A stretch of DNA of 64,000 bases from positions 39,315,468-39,379,467 of the forward strand of contig CM060200.1 of the NCBI GenBank assembly GCA_030562195.1, given 5' to 3'. Of the stretch, positions 26,001 to 41,000 are shown piece after piece. Origin of the DNA: Nipponacmea schrenckii (taxonomy: Eukaryota > Mollusca > Gastropoda > Lottiidae). Each line of letters begins with the position of its first letter. Positions within the stretch are counted from its first letter, which is position 1. Below the pieces are notes generated by a model. It was not told the DNA's origin. It saw only the letters and a list, made by a program, of their open reading frames with translations, and searched no databases. Made by a program: the position numbers and the translations under genes.

Positions 26001-29000
26001 GATTCCACAAGCTATCAAACGATTTATTAATGCCTTTGTACATAAATCTTTGCCTCTACTACATGTATTATCAATCATGAACAACATTAACCATGCTCGA
26101 ACTGTTATCAGTCTGGATTTGAATTGAATTATGTTTCCAGTTTGGTCATAAAATACATAAACTGAGCTCCTTCTAAGATTTAAAAAATAGGTTCTAGCTT
26201 ATCCGTTTCACCATACAGAATTGACGATGGTATATTATCCAAACAACTACTAAATTTCGGTTGCTACTATAAAAAATCAATTCAGATCTTGAAGTGCTAT
26301 ATTCAGGTCTTGTGTATTTACTAATACCTGCATATAAGAGCGCATGGTCAAAAGTACAAATCTGTTATATCAATTTTTTCAAACTGATTGAAAGCTACGT
26401 TTTAGACTGTAAACTAATTCAAGCGAAGTATAAAATTTTTGATTGTATCTTGTGACTAAAATAAACTGAAAACGACTTAAATTGACTCCAGAGACTACAA
26501 GTTTACAGTCCATTTCTTTCTCAATTTTTTTCCCGTTTGTATCAAAATAATCAGACATTTGTTCGTATTTAGTATGATTATATCGCTTGTCTCAACCAAT
26601 CTAAATGATTAAGCATTGATCCATACAATAACCCCGTTCCATCTCTGGAAATATTTGAGCCCACATGATCCGTTCCGGAATCAGAGAACAATCAGTGATG
26701 TTCTAGAAAGGTTGCTCGTCAGAGAGTCAACAGCGCTGTTGAGGAAAACACCATTCAAAAGATTCATCCCAAGAGAGTGAATGCCTCTAAATTTAAACCG
26801 GAGTTGCAATGGTGATAAATTTCTAAAGATCCGATTTCAGAACTCAGTGGTATCATTTTGGGATGATTAAAAACTACCACAAAACACGTGACTGCAGTGT
26901 GTTTACTATCACAAAGCCTGTAAAAAAAAGTGTTTTTAAACATGCATTGAGTCAAGTTGGCGTTTCTCTAAGAGCCAGTAAATTGTTTGAAAGATTCAAA
27001 GGATTGAAATAAAACAGCGAAATTGAAGGAGCGTCGTGAAGACTGATAATATTTACAGTTTGTGATAAATTGTTGAAAGATATTTTGATAATATTTATGG
27101 AGTAATGTTGGACATGATTCAAGATTTCCATCGAATTTAAAAGAAATAAATTAAAGTCATTGAAGATGTCAATGATATTTTATTATTGCTAATAAACCAA
27201 ACAATAATGCCAAGATAACGTTGCTAATATTTTTATTGCAGGACGAGATTATTTTTAGACGCCATCTTGTTCGACACATACATCCGTTGTCATGACTTGT
27301 TTGAGATTGATAAATGTAATTTTAACGGAAACTCAGATTATTCGTTAACATAATCCCCCTTGTGAGATGCTTTTCCAAATATTAATAAATTGAGTCCGAT
27401 TGCTATGAAATTTGGTGTGAACATTCAGAATAATGCCCTTAACATGACCCTGGTGTCTTTTAGTGGATAAACTAGTAAAATCATCGAGAGGTACGAAAGT
27501 GAAGTAGCGCCGGTCCTTCTAAGATGGAAAACTTCTCACATTCTGTTATGACTATTCAATAAGAACTGTCGATCGCAATTTCATACAGAAATGATTAAGC
27601 TTCAGCAGACGATGACGCTTCACATTGTAAATACAAACCTCGATTTTGAAATTATTTATGAAACGTTTAATAATCATCCTTTCCAACTGAACACTAATTA
27701 TTTTTGTGAAGGATGTTAAAAAAATGATTCTATTTTGACAACATTTATGTAATTTTTAAGTCACGATCTAGATTAGCTGTTCGCCTAAGGTTTCTTGTCC
27801 TTTTACAGCTTTGATTTAAATTAAACAAGGTTGACAAGAGAAGTAAAGTTTAGTTGAAACCTAAGCTAGAGATCTATCAATAGTCTCTATGTGAAGCACC
27901 AGAAGTGCGCCGCAATCATGTTAGAACAATCAAAGTTAAAATGCTCATTAATGCGCTATGACAAACACTTTTCAGACAATGATTATTTCCACAAAGGACT
28001 GGATTTGTCTTAATTCCCGAATGTAATCATCTAATGCAGTTTAAAACCCGAAAGAGATACAGATGTTGTTCATGTGTTGTAATTTATTGGTGTAATGAGT
28101 CACAAAGTGTAGTCTACATAGCTTTTATAAACTGTAATGTACTTCCACTGGATTATATTGTCATAGAACAGAACTATATTACGCTTTATTTTAGTGTATA
28201 TTCTTGTGAAAATCTTTTACCCAGAAATCTTTCACATCTTTATGGTAATTACGTTCAAAATTTGCACCGCTTAGATGAATTAATATAGAACTTGCAAGAG
28301 AAAACAAAACCAAACTCCATGTACAAATTTAGTAACACAGAGCAGACCCCCTTCCCCTCATCTTACTGTTACTCCATGTCAACAGAAGTTCAAAGAGAGA
28401 TTATTCACATGATCTGTATCTATTTAAACTAAGTCGAAGACATGGTAAGTAGTACTGACAAATCTGACGTTCCACTGATCGAAGGTAAACTTAAATACTT
28501 TATTTCTTTATTTGAGGTCAGTACTAACGTCTGTCCTTAGGGAACATCCGGTTTAAGTAGGAATAAAACCACAACTTTTATATAGTTATATCCAACATGT
28601 TTCGGACTACAGCTCAAGGTGGTCTTTACAAGTGAAATATTGAAACAGATTGCTGAGTAATTCAGTGGTGCCAATTGGTGATATCTGGTTTAAGTGGAAT
28701 ACGTTTATACAGAACTTGGCTAATATTTATTCTAAACGTTGATTCATAGCCTCACTCTATCTACTCGGCTACAGACCGTATTTGTTGTTTAAACAACCCA
28801 CATTTCTTTGTCTGATGTTATAATTATATGATTACTTCACGATAAAAACAGTTCTATTTCTTATCAGTTTCTTTAATGATGTAAAGTACCATTATCTCTT
28901 AAATCAGTAGTCCGAGATAGGCTGTCTCTTTCCTTTGTTAAAGGCCGCTTTGATTCTAAGTTTCAAATGCTTTCACCTCGGTTACATCGTCCAGAAATAA

Positions 29001-32000
29001 GGGTTTGAAACTACCTTTAACCTTCATACTTAAGATTATTGTCATTATTTTAAACCCTTGGTGATCATGAGTTTCTGTGTGGTTCAAATGTCGTTTCTTT
29101 TAGGTGTCTGATTATTATGCAACTTGGAAAGACATCCCTGAAACTTAAAACAGATCTAGACATAATGCACGGACTTCTGTATTACGTAAACAAAACAATG
29201 TTACAGAAGTCTCCTAATCAGACCAATCTGAAATCTTCAACAACACCCCCATTTTGTCAGACTACTCAATCAATATGTTTCCTCTTTCTACCTACTCCAG
29301 CATTAACTATAAGAATTCTTCATATAATTGGTCTCATTCACAGACAAAAAACTATGCCTTTTCTTCTATTTTTCTATCATGTGGCGATTTCAATATTTTT
29401 CAGCCATGGCAAATCTTAATGATAGTAATTGGAATGAAACTCGACGGAAACTGTGAAAGAATTCATTACAAAACGGAAAGGGTAAGATTGTAGTCGAGAG
29501 TCTTGATTTTTTGGGAGCGTAGGAGGGTAAATAAAAGGTTTGATTCGTTATACACATAACAAGGAACCCTTGGAAAAAACTACGATGTAAAATGATAAAT
29601 AACAACTAAAAAACGAAAGCAGGAGACACATATCCTTGAGTACTTGTCTTAGATTGGACATAAAATTCAAGTTCTCAGTAATGGTCAATATGAATATTTA
29701 TCAGACAACAATACCGTTCATAACGCAAGTTTCGACATACTATAAGGTCATAACTATGCAAATTTGATGGAATGAAGGTCAAATAAAATTTAAATAAGGT
29801 ATTCATTCGCCACGTTCCGTAACAAAAATGACGTCGTTTGTTATTTGCGTTTATCTCGACAGTAAATGGCATCCAATTGTCCCCAAAAGGGTTGGTGAGG
29901 CCATATTTTATGACGTAAAGGTAAACGGGATCGAAATTCTTACGCGCAAGGCCGTTTTAAGAAAGCGCCAAGAGACTGATGTAAATTTGAAAATATTTTT
30001 ATCCTTGAAACGGGGCATTGTAAGTAATGAAAATATGTCGATAGTTGTGTGATAAAAAGAATCGTGAACGAGTGCTAAAATCCACCTACTCATTATATAA
30101 ATTTATTCTGACATAGGCATTGGTTCAAGATCCTTTATATATTCATCAGTGAACTTACTTGGTGCCATAAAGTAACAGAATCACAGTAACATCTGGAAAT
30201 CTCACAAAAAACCAATTAATTATGGATAAACGCTTAATCAGTTTATAAAGCGTTTTTTAATAATCAATTACGTTTGTTTGGATAATTACTAGTACCAGGT
30301 TTATTGGGATTTAGCCAATTATAGAAGGATTCTGTTATGTATTATCTACTGATAAATACATGCTCTTTTTGTCTTAAGTTCAGATATGTAATTTTAATGT
30401 TCAGTCTAACACGCAGTATTCCTTTTAGATGATTGTTCCCGCGGCCTCCTTGCAATTTACAAAGTTTGGAATTTCAAACAAACAACTGTAGGAAATTGGT
30501 GGTGGAACCTGTGAATTTGGATCAACACCTGTATTAACCGTCAGTTGCTTCAGCGTCTATACTTACTTGTAGTAAGCAATGGTCTGCTCAGATGGATAGA
30601 TAAAATCTAGATTGAATACAGTAATGTAATGGGATTAAACGGAATTTGTTTGACCAGATTCCACTTTTAGAAGTTCTTATACTAATGAAACTGTTTCAGT
30701 AGCACGACCCATCTCTTATTTAAAGTTGTTAGTTTTACACTTATTATTTACAGTATAACTAGGAGTAAAGGTTTATATATCACGTTTACTGGACCACAGG
30801 TACAGCTTCTAAATATTTATCATATCTTAGAAATACATTTCTTTCTTTTAAAATAAAGAATTAATGAAACTGTCAGTACTTTTCTTTAAATTACCCAGAA
30901 TCAAAATCCAATTTAATTTCTTTGATTTCATCTTTCGTCTATAGCCTACATGTTTTTCTTTTTTTCTTTTTGTACAAATTAAATCTTACAAGAAAACAAG
31001 TTTATCAAACGAAATAATTTTGTTTTAAAATCGTGGCGTCATTTTCAGAATCGGTAAATTCTTTGGCTAAATAACAGATTTGTTCATACATATCGAACGT
31101 TATTTCGTGGAGGCTCTCCGCTTTATTTAGTATTCTAATAAGACTCCTGCCGATGTTTGCAGGATTAGGGTAGATCTGCCAATTGAATTATATTCAGCAA
31201 TTGAACTCTTGGATAAGATTCTTGCTGTTTTGAAGATTAACTCAAAATGAAAACTAAACAGACAGTAAAATGAAAAGGATTTGTCGCAATTCAAAAAGTA
31301 AAAAGCTTTTGGTTCATTTCTTTCACACAAGAAATTCGTCTAGAATCAAATAAACAACGCTGTGGCATGTAACATGTTTAATTTCCTCTGTAATATTAGT
31401 CCGCAGATTCATACCTAACCAGCTATCTCTAAATATCAATGCAGTTTGCTTTGCTTCACTGGCAAAGTAAGATCTTAAAATTAATAGTTCCTTGATTGTT
31501 ACTATAGGTTACGTTTGGTTGACTATAGATACGTTTTTTTTTTCAGAATAAGCTCCATGTTCACATACTACTCTAACTGTTTTGTCCAATAGTGTTGTCA
31601 AGAGAATAAGAAAAAATCCAATATCCAACGTTTCGATATTATTGTATGGATATAATAACCGTTTACTAATCACGTTTTGTCCGAATCTGAATATATTTAG
31701 TTTGTATTGATTACACTATCTTTGATAATATCCAACTTCCATAAATAATAAGTCTTTATCCGGTTTAGTAACATTCCGTGACTACAGTCCTAATTTCTTT
31801 GTTGCCGTGGATAAAAACATAATATCCGTACTTATAATTAAAACACCTTGAACTCGCCAGTATATAATTTCTATAACTCATTTATCTTGGATATATATGA
31901 TTATTTTCTTCAGATTGCATGTGAAGCTAACTAATTGTAATTGTATATATGCACCTAAACATAATTCAAAAAGTGAAATATAACAGTATAGCATCATTTA

Positions 32001-35000
32001 AAAAGAAAAGAAAATCAAATTGTAGTGTATGATACTTTTACCTCGTAAAGATAAAAACGAATGAATAAATAAATTAAACGCTGGTATAACGCTCTTAGGT
32101 ATGGGCATAATCTTGTTTCTGAGGTTTACTCGGATGGGATATACTGGGATATTGACCCCTGTCATAGATTGACATCACTGAAATGTTATATTCACCAAAG
32201 ATTATTGAAGTGCTGCTCTCTATAACTTTACTTGATGAATATTTTAAGTGTTGCAGACTTCTGATTGGTTAATTACCAAAATTGATGGTATGCTTAAAAT
32301 TTTATTATCCAATCAGATTACCGTATTTAGTAAAATCTCGATTTTTACCTCACTTAAGTTTTCTAGAATAATACCAGTTGACACTGAAGAGTGGCATCTG
32401 TAAATTCCGACCCATGAATGAATATAGTTTCCCTATAAAATTTAAAAATCATACAATAGGATGATATAAAAAGCATTAAATAGCAGTCGTTAATATAAGC
32501 TATGACCATTAACATCACAGCTTTTATACTTTTATGAAAGATTACATGTAGCGTTTATAATGGTTTAGCACGAAACCTGTTTATTAAAATCGCTGTAGAC
32601 GTAAATGATCAGTCTGACTGAATGTTGCTTCAATTATTTTCTTTCCACCACTGACAGTACTAAATGCGTATGTAACCTTGTACAGAATATTAATAACAAA
32701 AGAAAAAAAAAGAAAAAAAAACCATTCCAAGAAAATGTTATAACACCAGAAATAAGCGTAAATAATAATCTGAGTAACTTCACAGAACTTCAACCCCCGC
32801 TACAAGCTTCTGGAAACTTTAAGTTTTCAACAAATAATTATCCCACAATTTATGGCTAAGATTTCATTGAACATTTCATTTGGCACTCCGGCAGTGAACA
32901 TTGCTGATACTGGGCTGTAGTGTAGTGTAGTTAGTTTGCTGGTAGTTTCTGTGCTGTAGTTAGAGTGCTGGTAGTGTTGAGTGATGGTAGTATGCAGTGC
33001 TGGTGATGGAGTGTAGTAAACGATACTGATAATAAACAGTGATGGTTGTGTTCAGTAATGGTAGTGCATGTACCAGTGATGGTAGTTACAGTGGTGGGCG
33101 TTACATTGTTGGTAGTTACAGTGGTGGGCGTTACAATGTTGATTATTAATTATTGACAATGTAAGTAATTGACAACTGATGCAACCCTAAAGCCTATGTA
33201 CCCAGTAAAGACAAAACGTGACAATGTTGGTAGTTACAGTGATGGGCGTTACAGTGGTGGGCGTTACATTGTTGGTAGTTACAGTGGTGGGCGTTACATT
33301 GTTGGTAGTTATAGTGGTGGGCGTTACAGTGTTGGTAGTACAGTGGTGGGCGTTACATTGATGGGCGTTACAGTGGTGGGCGTTACAATGTTGATTATGG
33401 ACTACTGATACAACCCTAAAGCCTATGTATCCAGTAAAGACAAAGCGTGATAATGTTGGTAGTTACAGTGATGGACGTTACAGTGGTGGGCGTTACATTG
33501 TTGGTAGTTATAGTCGTGGTCGTCACAATGTTAGTAATTGACAACTGATGCAACTCTAAAGCCTATGCACCCAGTAAAGACAAAACGTGACAATGTTGGT
33601 AGTTACAGTGTGGGCGTTACATGGGTGTTGGTAGTTACAGTGGTGGGCGTTACATTGTTGGTAGTTATAGTGGTGGGCGTTACAGTGTTGGTAGTTACAG
33701 TGGTGGGCGTTACATTGTTGGTAGTTATAGTGGTGGGCGTTACAATGTTGGTAATGGGGAACCAAACTCGCGAGTTGTCTTTCCTTGATGTAGGGGGCGC
33801 GGCGACTATTGCGGTCCTAAAGCGTTGTGTGCAATCATGGCCGACTATCTAAATAGTAAGCGTGATTTTGGTTTATGGGACCTATCTAAACTTTGAAAAG
33901 GAACAAAAATCTAAAATAGGGGAGGTTTCTGGTAGAAAAAACATTAAACCGAAAGTTACAATCAGTTTTACCCGTCGGCCAAGCTTCGAACGAATACGTC
34001 CGCTGAAAGTTCGTGAGAATCGAAAGTAGACCTAGTCAAGTGATAGCCGGGGTTTGGACAAATTTCCTTCGCGACTGTCGTTTGTTGATTATTGGAGTTG
34101 AAAAATACTTGAAATCTTAATGATAATCTTAGATAATCATTGTTTTAGCCCAGACAAGACAAATTATAATGATAACCATGTATGATTGTAGGCATGATTA
34201 ATTAGGCCTAGGCTAATACTATTAATACTAGGCCTACCGTATGCTAACTACGGTGGTCTTCTAGTTCTACTGGCCGGTCTACTGCCCGGACTGGTACAGT
34301 TCTAGGCTAGTGCTGATTGAATTTTGAATTTTCCTCATGTCACAAGTAATCAAAATATAATTGTCAATTAATTTCCATTCTCAAAGAATGGCTTCTACTT
34401 TAGGGTCTATAGAAATATAAAATTTTCCCATGGCATTGGAATTTAACATATTACCCTACAAATCATAGAAATTTTTAGAGAAAATGAACCACATTTCAAA
34501 ACATTTTTTTATTGTTGCCATTTTTAAAATCTTTTGAAGTCAATCTAAGGCTATCAGAATTATTTTTGTGGCCACACACTAGGCTAGGCCTACATACATT
34601 GATATGGTAGACCTAGTAGTTCTAATCTTATTTATATTATTGCAATATTAACCTCAAAACAAGTTTAGATTGTCTTAGGTTTTGAAAATGCCAACCATGG
34701 CCATTTATGTTATACTCAAAATTGGAAATATGATTTTATAGAGGGGAATTTCAGACTGAAATTTGGATCCAACTCCCAGTTTGTAGGCAAAGACGGAAAT
34801 GTGTTTTTTAAGGACCCAAAAACACATTCTGAGTACCGGTATATTTTTTTAGGGCACAATGTAGTCAGTGAGGCTAGTTGAGTATTTTGGTTTGATTTAT
34901 GGTAATACTAGCCCTAGATCTAATATTTTCCTTTGCGCTTCACTTAAAAGAAATTCAAAACTTAATCCTTCCAAAATTATGTCGAAAATTTTCTTGAACG

Positions 35001-38000
35001 AAAACCTTCAGTTCAAGTACGATTTCAACCTATTAGTTCTGTGGTTGAATTGTTAAAAATTTAAAGACAAAACAGTTTTCTTTTTTAGGGTTGTATTTAT
35101 TGACAGAAATAAAAATCTTGAACATAGGTATGGGAAAAAAATATTTATTGGTAACTCCAAATTATGACATTTACAAAGATACCAAAACTGACATCAAATT
35201 TACTCTACTGAAATAAGAAGCAATCCACTGCTGTCTTGAACAATTTGAAAAGAAACTTGACAATGACTCACGAAAATCCTACACGAATAGTTTTCTGAAG
35301 TATTCGAGACTAACATCAACAAACTCTTTTTTTTTTTTAAATCAGAATGCCGAGCAGAAATGAAAATAGTGCGCCAACATTTATAATGGCAGTCGATTTG
35401 TCTGGGAGGTTGACAAGAGTTATCGGTAAATGAAAGATTTTTCATGATATTAAATGAATTAAAGTTCATCCTTGGGTGATTAGGAACACTCACACCAAGT
35501 TTCATCTGTTGTTTCTTCAGACCACTGGAAAACTGATGGAACAGATACAGGCTTTCCTGACATCTCAAAGGAATTGTTCCTGAAAAAAGAATATATAATC
35601 ATAAGGTCATGATTTGTAGAAATAAAGTATAAACTTATATGCAGTTCCTTTCCCGCATGCAGTATTTTTCAATTCACAAAAACACACAAGCTAGTATTCA
35701 CCAAAGAAATAAAAAAAACTGTTGTTTTGGAAGCAAATATGAGATTGGATGCACTCAAAGACTTTCACAACAGCCTTATTGCTGTGTTTTTTTTTCAGTT
35801 TAGCCTCTGGTAACAGTTAATGAGGTCAGTTGACCAAATGCCTATTTTGTAAAATTGAATGTTTAAAAAATGTGTAAAATACAAAAAACTTTTAACTCAC
35901 CTAAATATGTTAACCTGTGTTTTTAACTATGGCCTTTACCCACAAGACTGGCATGAGTTACCTGAAAAAAAGAAAGGAAACAAGCAGAACAGAACAAAAA
36001 TAATTTTAGGAAAAAAAATCAACATCAGGGCTTCATTATTAATTATTAGGCTAGCATCCAAATTTTTTAAGTAAACTATAGAAATATATTCATGTTCATC
36101 AGAATAGATTACATGTACAAGAAAGATAAGCCCTGTTAATGTTATAATATATACCGAATTATAGGCATAATAATGGATTATTTTAAAAAATGAAACACAC
36201 TTTCATAATGTAAACTGATAATCTTAAAATGCATTTCAATCTTCAACACATCTTAATTCTTAGTATGTCTATATATTCATAGGATGAATGAATGAAAATT
36301 TCAAACACACTTCCTTAAAAGAAATGTCCAGTAAAAATAAACCCACTTATTATTAAAATTAATTAAAATTCTCAGTAATATAAAATTTGTAAATCAAAGG
36401 CAAACTAGGCCATAAGACAATATGAAGAGGCTTAGTCAGTAAAACATTGCTGTCAGTGATCAGACAGTTGCCACAAAACACTACTCATTTCATCCATGGT
36501 TTTCAAAGAATATAGACATACTAATACAATGACAACTATTTCAAAATTACAAAAGGAAACTTATCTAATAAAGCAAACACTTGCCGGAGGACGTAAATTC
36601 CACTCCTTTCCATTCCTTGCAGTCGACACTGGACGAAGTGGGCCACAGTGTATCTCCTTTCAAAGATTTCCGCCTCCTTAAGTTCACAATTCACTGTTTA
36701 CGACGAATATTTTCAGTGGGAAACAAAAATCCTTCCCTCTTCGAACGTCCCGGAACACAACAACAAGTTTTAGGCATGATTCAAGATCGCGTTTTACTGG
36801 AAGTATGGCTGTCAGTAAGCGTGATGTCGACTTCCGGGACCCTAGTCGGTGGCGCCATCTTCAGGGGCAGATAATTTGAGTTTGGTTCCCCATTGAATAC
36901 TGATACAACCCTAAAGCCTATGTACCCAGTAAAGACAAAACGTGACAATGTTGGTAGTTACAGTGATGGGCGTTACAATGGTGGGCGTTACATTGTTGGT
37001 AGTTACAGTGGTGGGCGTTACAATGTTGGTAATTGACTACTGATACAACCCTAAAGCCTATGTACCCAATAAAGACAAAGCATGACAATGTTGGTAGTTA
37101 GATTGTTGGTAGTTACAGTGGTGGGCGTTACATTGTTGGTCGTTACAGTGGTGGGCGTTACAATGTTGGTAATTGACTACTGATACAACCCTAAAGCCTA
37201 TGTACCCAGTAAAGACAAAACGTGACAATGTTGGTAGTTACAGTGATGGGCGTTACAGTGGTGGGCGTTACATTGTTGGTAGTTACAGTGGTGGGCGTTA
37301 CATTGTTGGTAGTTACAGTGGTGGGCGTTACATTGTTGGTAGTTACAGTGGTGGGCGTTACATTGTTGGTAGTTACAGTGATGGGCGTTACAGTGGTGGG
37401 CGTTACATTGTTGGTAGTTATAGTCGTGGTCGTCACAATGTTAGTAATTGACAACTGATGCAACTCTAAAGCCTATGCACCCAGTAAAGACAAAACGTGA
37501 CAATGTTGGTAGTTACGATGATGGGCGTTACAGTGGTGGGCGTTACATTGTTGGTAGTTACAGTGGTGGGAGTTACAATGTTAGTAATTGAATACTGATA
37601 CAACCCTAAAGCCTATGTACCCAGTAAAGACAAAGCGTGACAATGTTGGTAGTTACAGTGATGGGCGTTACAGTGGTGGGCGTTACATTGTTGGTAGTGA
37701 TAGTGGTGGGAGTTACAATGTAATTGAATACTGATGCATCCCTAAAGCCTATGTACCCAGTAAAGACAAAGCGTGACAATGTTGGTAGTTACAGTGATGG
37801 GCGTTACAGTGATGGGCGTTACAGTGGTGGGCGTTACATTGTTGGTAGTTACAGTGGTGGGCGTTACAATGTTGGTAATTGAATACTGATACAACCCTAA
37901 AGCCTATGTAACCAGTAAAGACAAAGCGTGACAATGTTGGTAGTTACAGTGATGGGCGTTACAGTGGTGGGCGTTACATTGTTGGTAGTTACAGTGGTGG

Positions 38001-41000
38001 GCGTTACAATGTTGGTAATTGAATACTGATGCAACCCTAAAGCCTATGTACCCAGTAAAGACATTAACATACTTTAATTCTGTGACGTTTTAGAATTAGT
38101 CATACTTCAGGACATGTCAGTAGTACCAATATTGTATTCGTAACTGGTCACTTGAAACGCTTACGTATAAAATGGATTCATTTTTTACACTTTATACTCT
38201 TCATTCAAGTGACTAATTGGCCATTCAAGTTGTTCCATTAGTCTTAAGACCTACTATATTTCTACTCATTAGTACTAACTTGTCAGAAAATGTGTGGGTG
38301 ATAAGTTATTTGGTGATTAACCTTTAACCCCTTATACATATAAATGGGTGATGGATATTGCGGTCTATAGGTTTTAACGTCAACAATCCAAGAATAGTCC
38401 CTCGTCAATCACAAGCATCCGGAAATCGTATGAAGGTCTTCAATCGTCTGTCTCGTCTCAGAGAGGAATGTCACACCCACTTGTTTTGACTGCAGTCACG
38501 TTTCGTTGACGAATTCCACGTCTGAATTATTGAAGCGGTAGTACGAGTTATAAATTAAATAAACGTTTAACGAGAGTGAATCCTTTGGAAGAGTTTTATA
38601 GATAGGTACTCCATAGGTAGTACTTATTGATTTAAGGATGAATTTTTTGTAAACCTTTTATATCCAAGTATTTAGCATCTGATTTACCACAGAACTAGAA
38701 AGCATGAAAAAACAAACGAGTACGCCCTCTAGTGGAAAAGTTGACACTCATATTCACTTCCGTATATTTTCAATAATGTTATATTGAAAAAATGGAATCT
38801 TACACAATGATAAGCACCTGCCTAGCAACCTCACTTTAATTTTAAATATTAAAGACATTTTGACCCAAATATATCAGATTTATGAACTCTCATTGTTATG
38901 GAAAGATGTTATTAAAAATCAAATTTCTCATAAATATTGTTTTCAAAAGAGAGGTGACTAGTTTTATTCAAGGGTTTTATCGCTATATATTACACAAGAT
39001 TGTGTAAGGTGGACACAAATAAATCGAACTTTTGCCTGGATTTTGTTAAGCTTGTTAAAATTTCAATATGGAATTTGGGAGAGTATATCACGTCAAGTTT
39101 CTGTATATTTGTACATAGATGACAGATACATGATATGACATTTCACTTTCAATTATTCGAGGGTGAATTATTTCTGTAATAATATTATATTGCACGGAGA
39201 TTAGGTATTATAATGAACATTCGACAATATGTGAACACATTGTTCATAACACGCAACAAAACAATACATTTCGTTGGTATCAGTTCTCTTATTTTAATAT
39301 ATACTTTATCATTAGGCAGAGACAAATGTATATTTAGTGCAATAGCCAAGGACGTTTTCATGTAGAAATTAAAATTTTCTATGTTCGTATATAAAGGGTT
39401 TTCTCTTTGAACACAAAGTAACATGTATTCATAATAATAATAATAATAACTTTATTCACAATCTCTCAAGAAGACTTAAGAAAATATTTCATAATGAAGT
39501 GAAACAATGCGATTATTTACATATATACAAGTATACTGTTTACAATTCATAGAAATTTAACTTATATTGATAAAGCTCATTCTTCAAAAGACATAATACA
39601 TTATTTTCGAAATTCCTTCCGGATTATATATACAAATTTACATAAATTGATTAGTGTTTCACCCTTACAATTAAATAATTGATTCATTTTGATAGTTGAT
39701 GGGTTTCGGTAATAGTAACTTTTGATATATTTCTCTCTATATTCAATAAACTTAGAACAAATGAGTTCTTGTTTATTGGATAAATTGTATTCTGCACCAT
39801 ACGCTTTTAACAACACAATAAAGCTTAATTCTTAAATTTCGGTTAAAGATTGATTTTATTTTTAAAGTGTCGCAGTATGTTATAAAATCGATTTCTTTAC
39901 TAAGAAAACTATATAGTAAATCTTTATTTAGGCTCACAAATAAACTCAGATTAGACAGAGAAAAGCTAGAGGAGTCAATATTTTGATAAATTGCTGTTCA
40001 CATTTAGAATGCTGCATGTTGTGATATCTTTTATAAAGTTAAGAAATTTGAATGCCACCGCCAACATCTCAATATTCATTTTAGCCAAAATCATAAGTCT
40101 TTGAAGGTTGTAATTGAAAACTATATAGTACATCTTTATTTAGGCTCACAAATAAACTAAGATTAGCCAGAGAAAAGCTCAAGGAGTCAATATTTTGATA
40201 AATGACTGTTCACATTTAGAATGCTGCATGTTGTGATATCTTTTATAAAGTTAAGAAATTTGAATGCCACCGCCCACATCTCAATATTCATTTTAGCCAA
40301 AATCATAAGTCTTTGAAGGTTGTAATTGAAAGTGGTATGTTAGGTTTTGTTGACTTTCACATGAATGAGTAGATAATTACAATATTGGTCAATAATGGGT
40401 AGAATATTATTGAACTCAATTTGAAAATATCGTGTGCCATTTGGTTAGGTATGTGGAAATCAGTAAATATATTACTTCACAGTGACTGATCTTAATGTGG
40501 TGGAATCGTCTTCAAGGAATATATTTCTCTCTATTCATTAACCGACTTTCGTGGTACAAAGTCTGAGGACAACATTTCTGAGTAAAAGACGTCCTAATGA
40601 TTTGTCTGATTCGTATGTAATAAAATAGCATGTCTATAATGTCCTACAGCCAATAGCTAACGAATTGTTTCTATTTTTTTTTTTTGAAACACTGATATTA
40701 AATTATTTACATTATTGACTTAGTCTATCTCGTTTCTGTGGCATGTGTCTTGTAGCACTTCAAATGTTCTCAGGCATGTCAAGGGTTACATTCATTCTGA
40801 TGCTTTCCTAATTGACTTGAACCGAACGTGTGTTAGTGGCTCGGTATCATTGGTATGAATCCAATGCAATTGTAGTATTTGAACGAAGCGGAAGCCAAAT
40901 AAAGACTTGGACCAAAACAAAACAGGACTATGCAACACTTACACATAATTTCAAAGACATAATACAAAATATTGTATTTATGAATTGTAATTGTATTACC

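Larger units (their letters stand above)
33756..36891 (-). mobile_element. THAP-bearing DNA transposon inserted in the minisatellite (3,136 bp)
   Basis: The ends are ggggaaccaaactc (33756-33769) and its exact reverse complement (36878-36891). The flanks are 'ggtaat' and 'attgaatactg', while intact minisatellite units read 'ggtaattgaatactg'. The insertion therefore produced either a 2-bp AT duplication or, if the element begins with T and ends with A, no duplication. Together with the THAP domain this fits the ISL2EU/PHIS-Spy range of DNA transposons. That assignment is inference, because I could not recognise the DDE domain. It interrupts the array cleanly and so postdates its expansion. Confidence 0.85.

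Noticed and set aside
29117..30052. Cluster of 70-100-codon ORFs on both strands
   Set aside because: Overlapping open frames on opposite strands without domains or codon-pattern support; best explained by chance.
33169..33852. SYSGGRY-repeat and HHCNYQ-repeat ORFs
   Set aside because: A repeat unit that is a multiple of three without stops gives open frames on both strands; not evidence for a gene.
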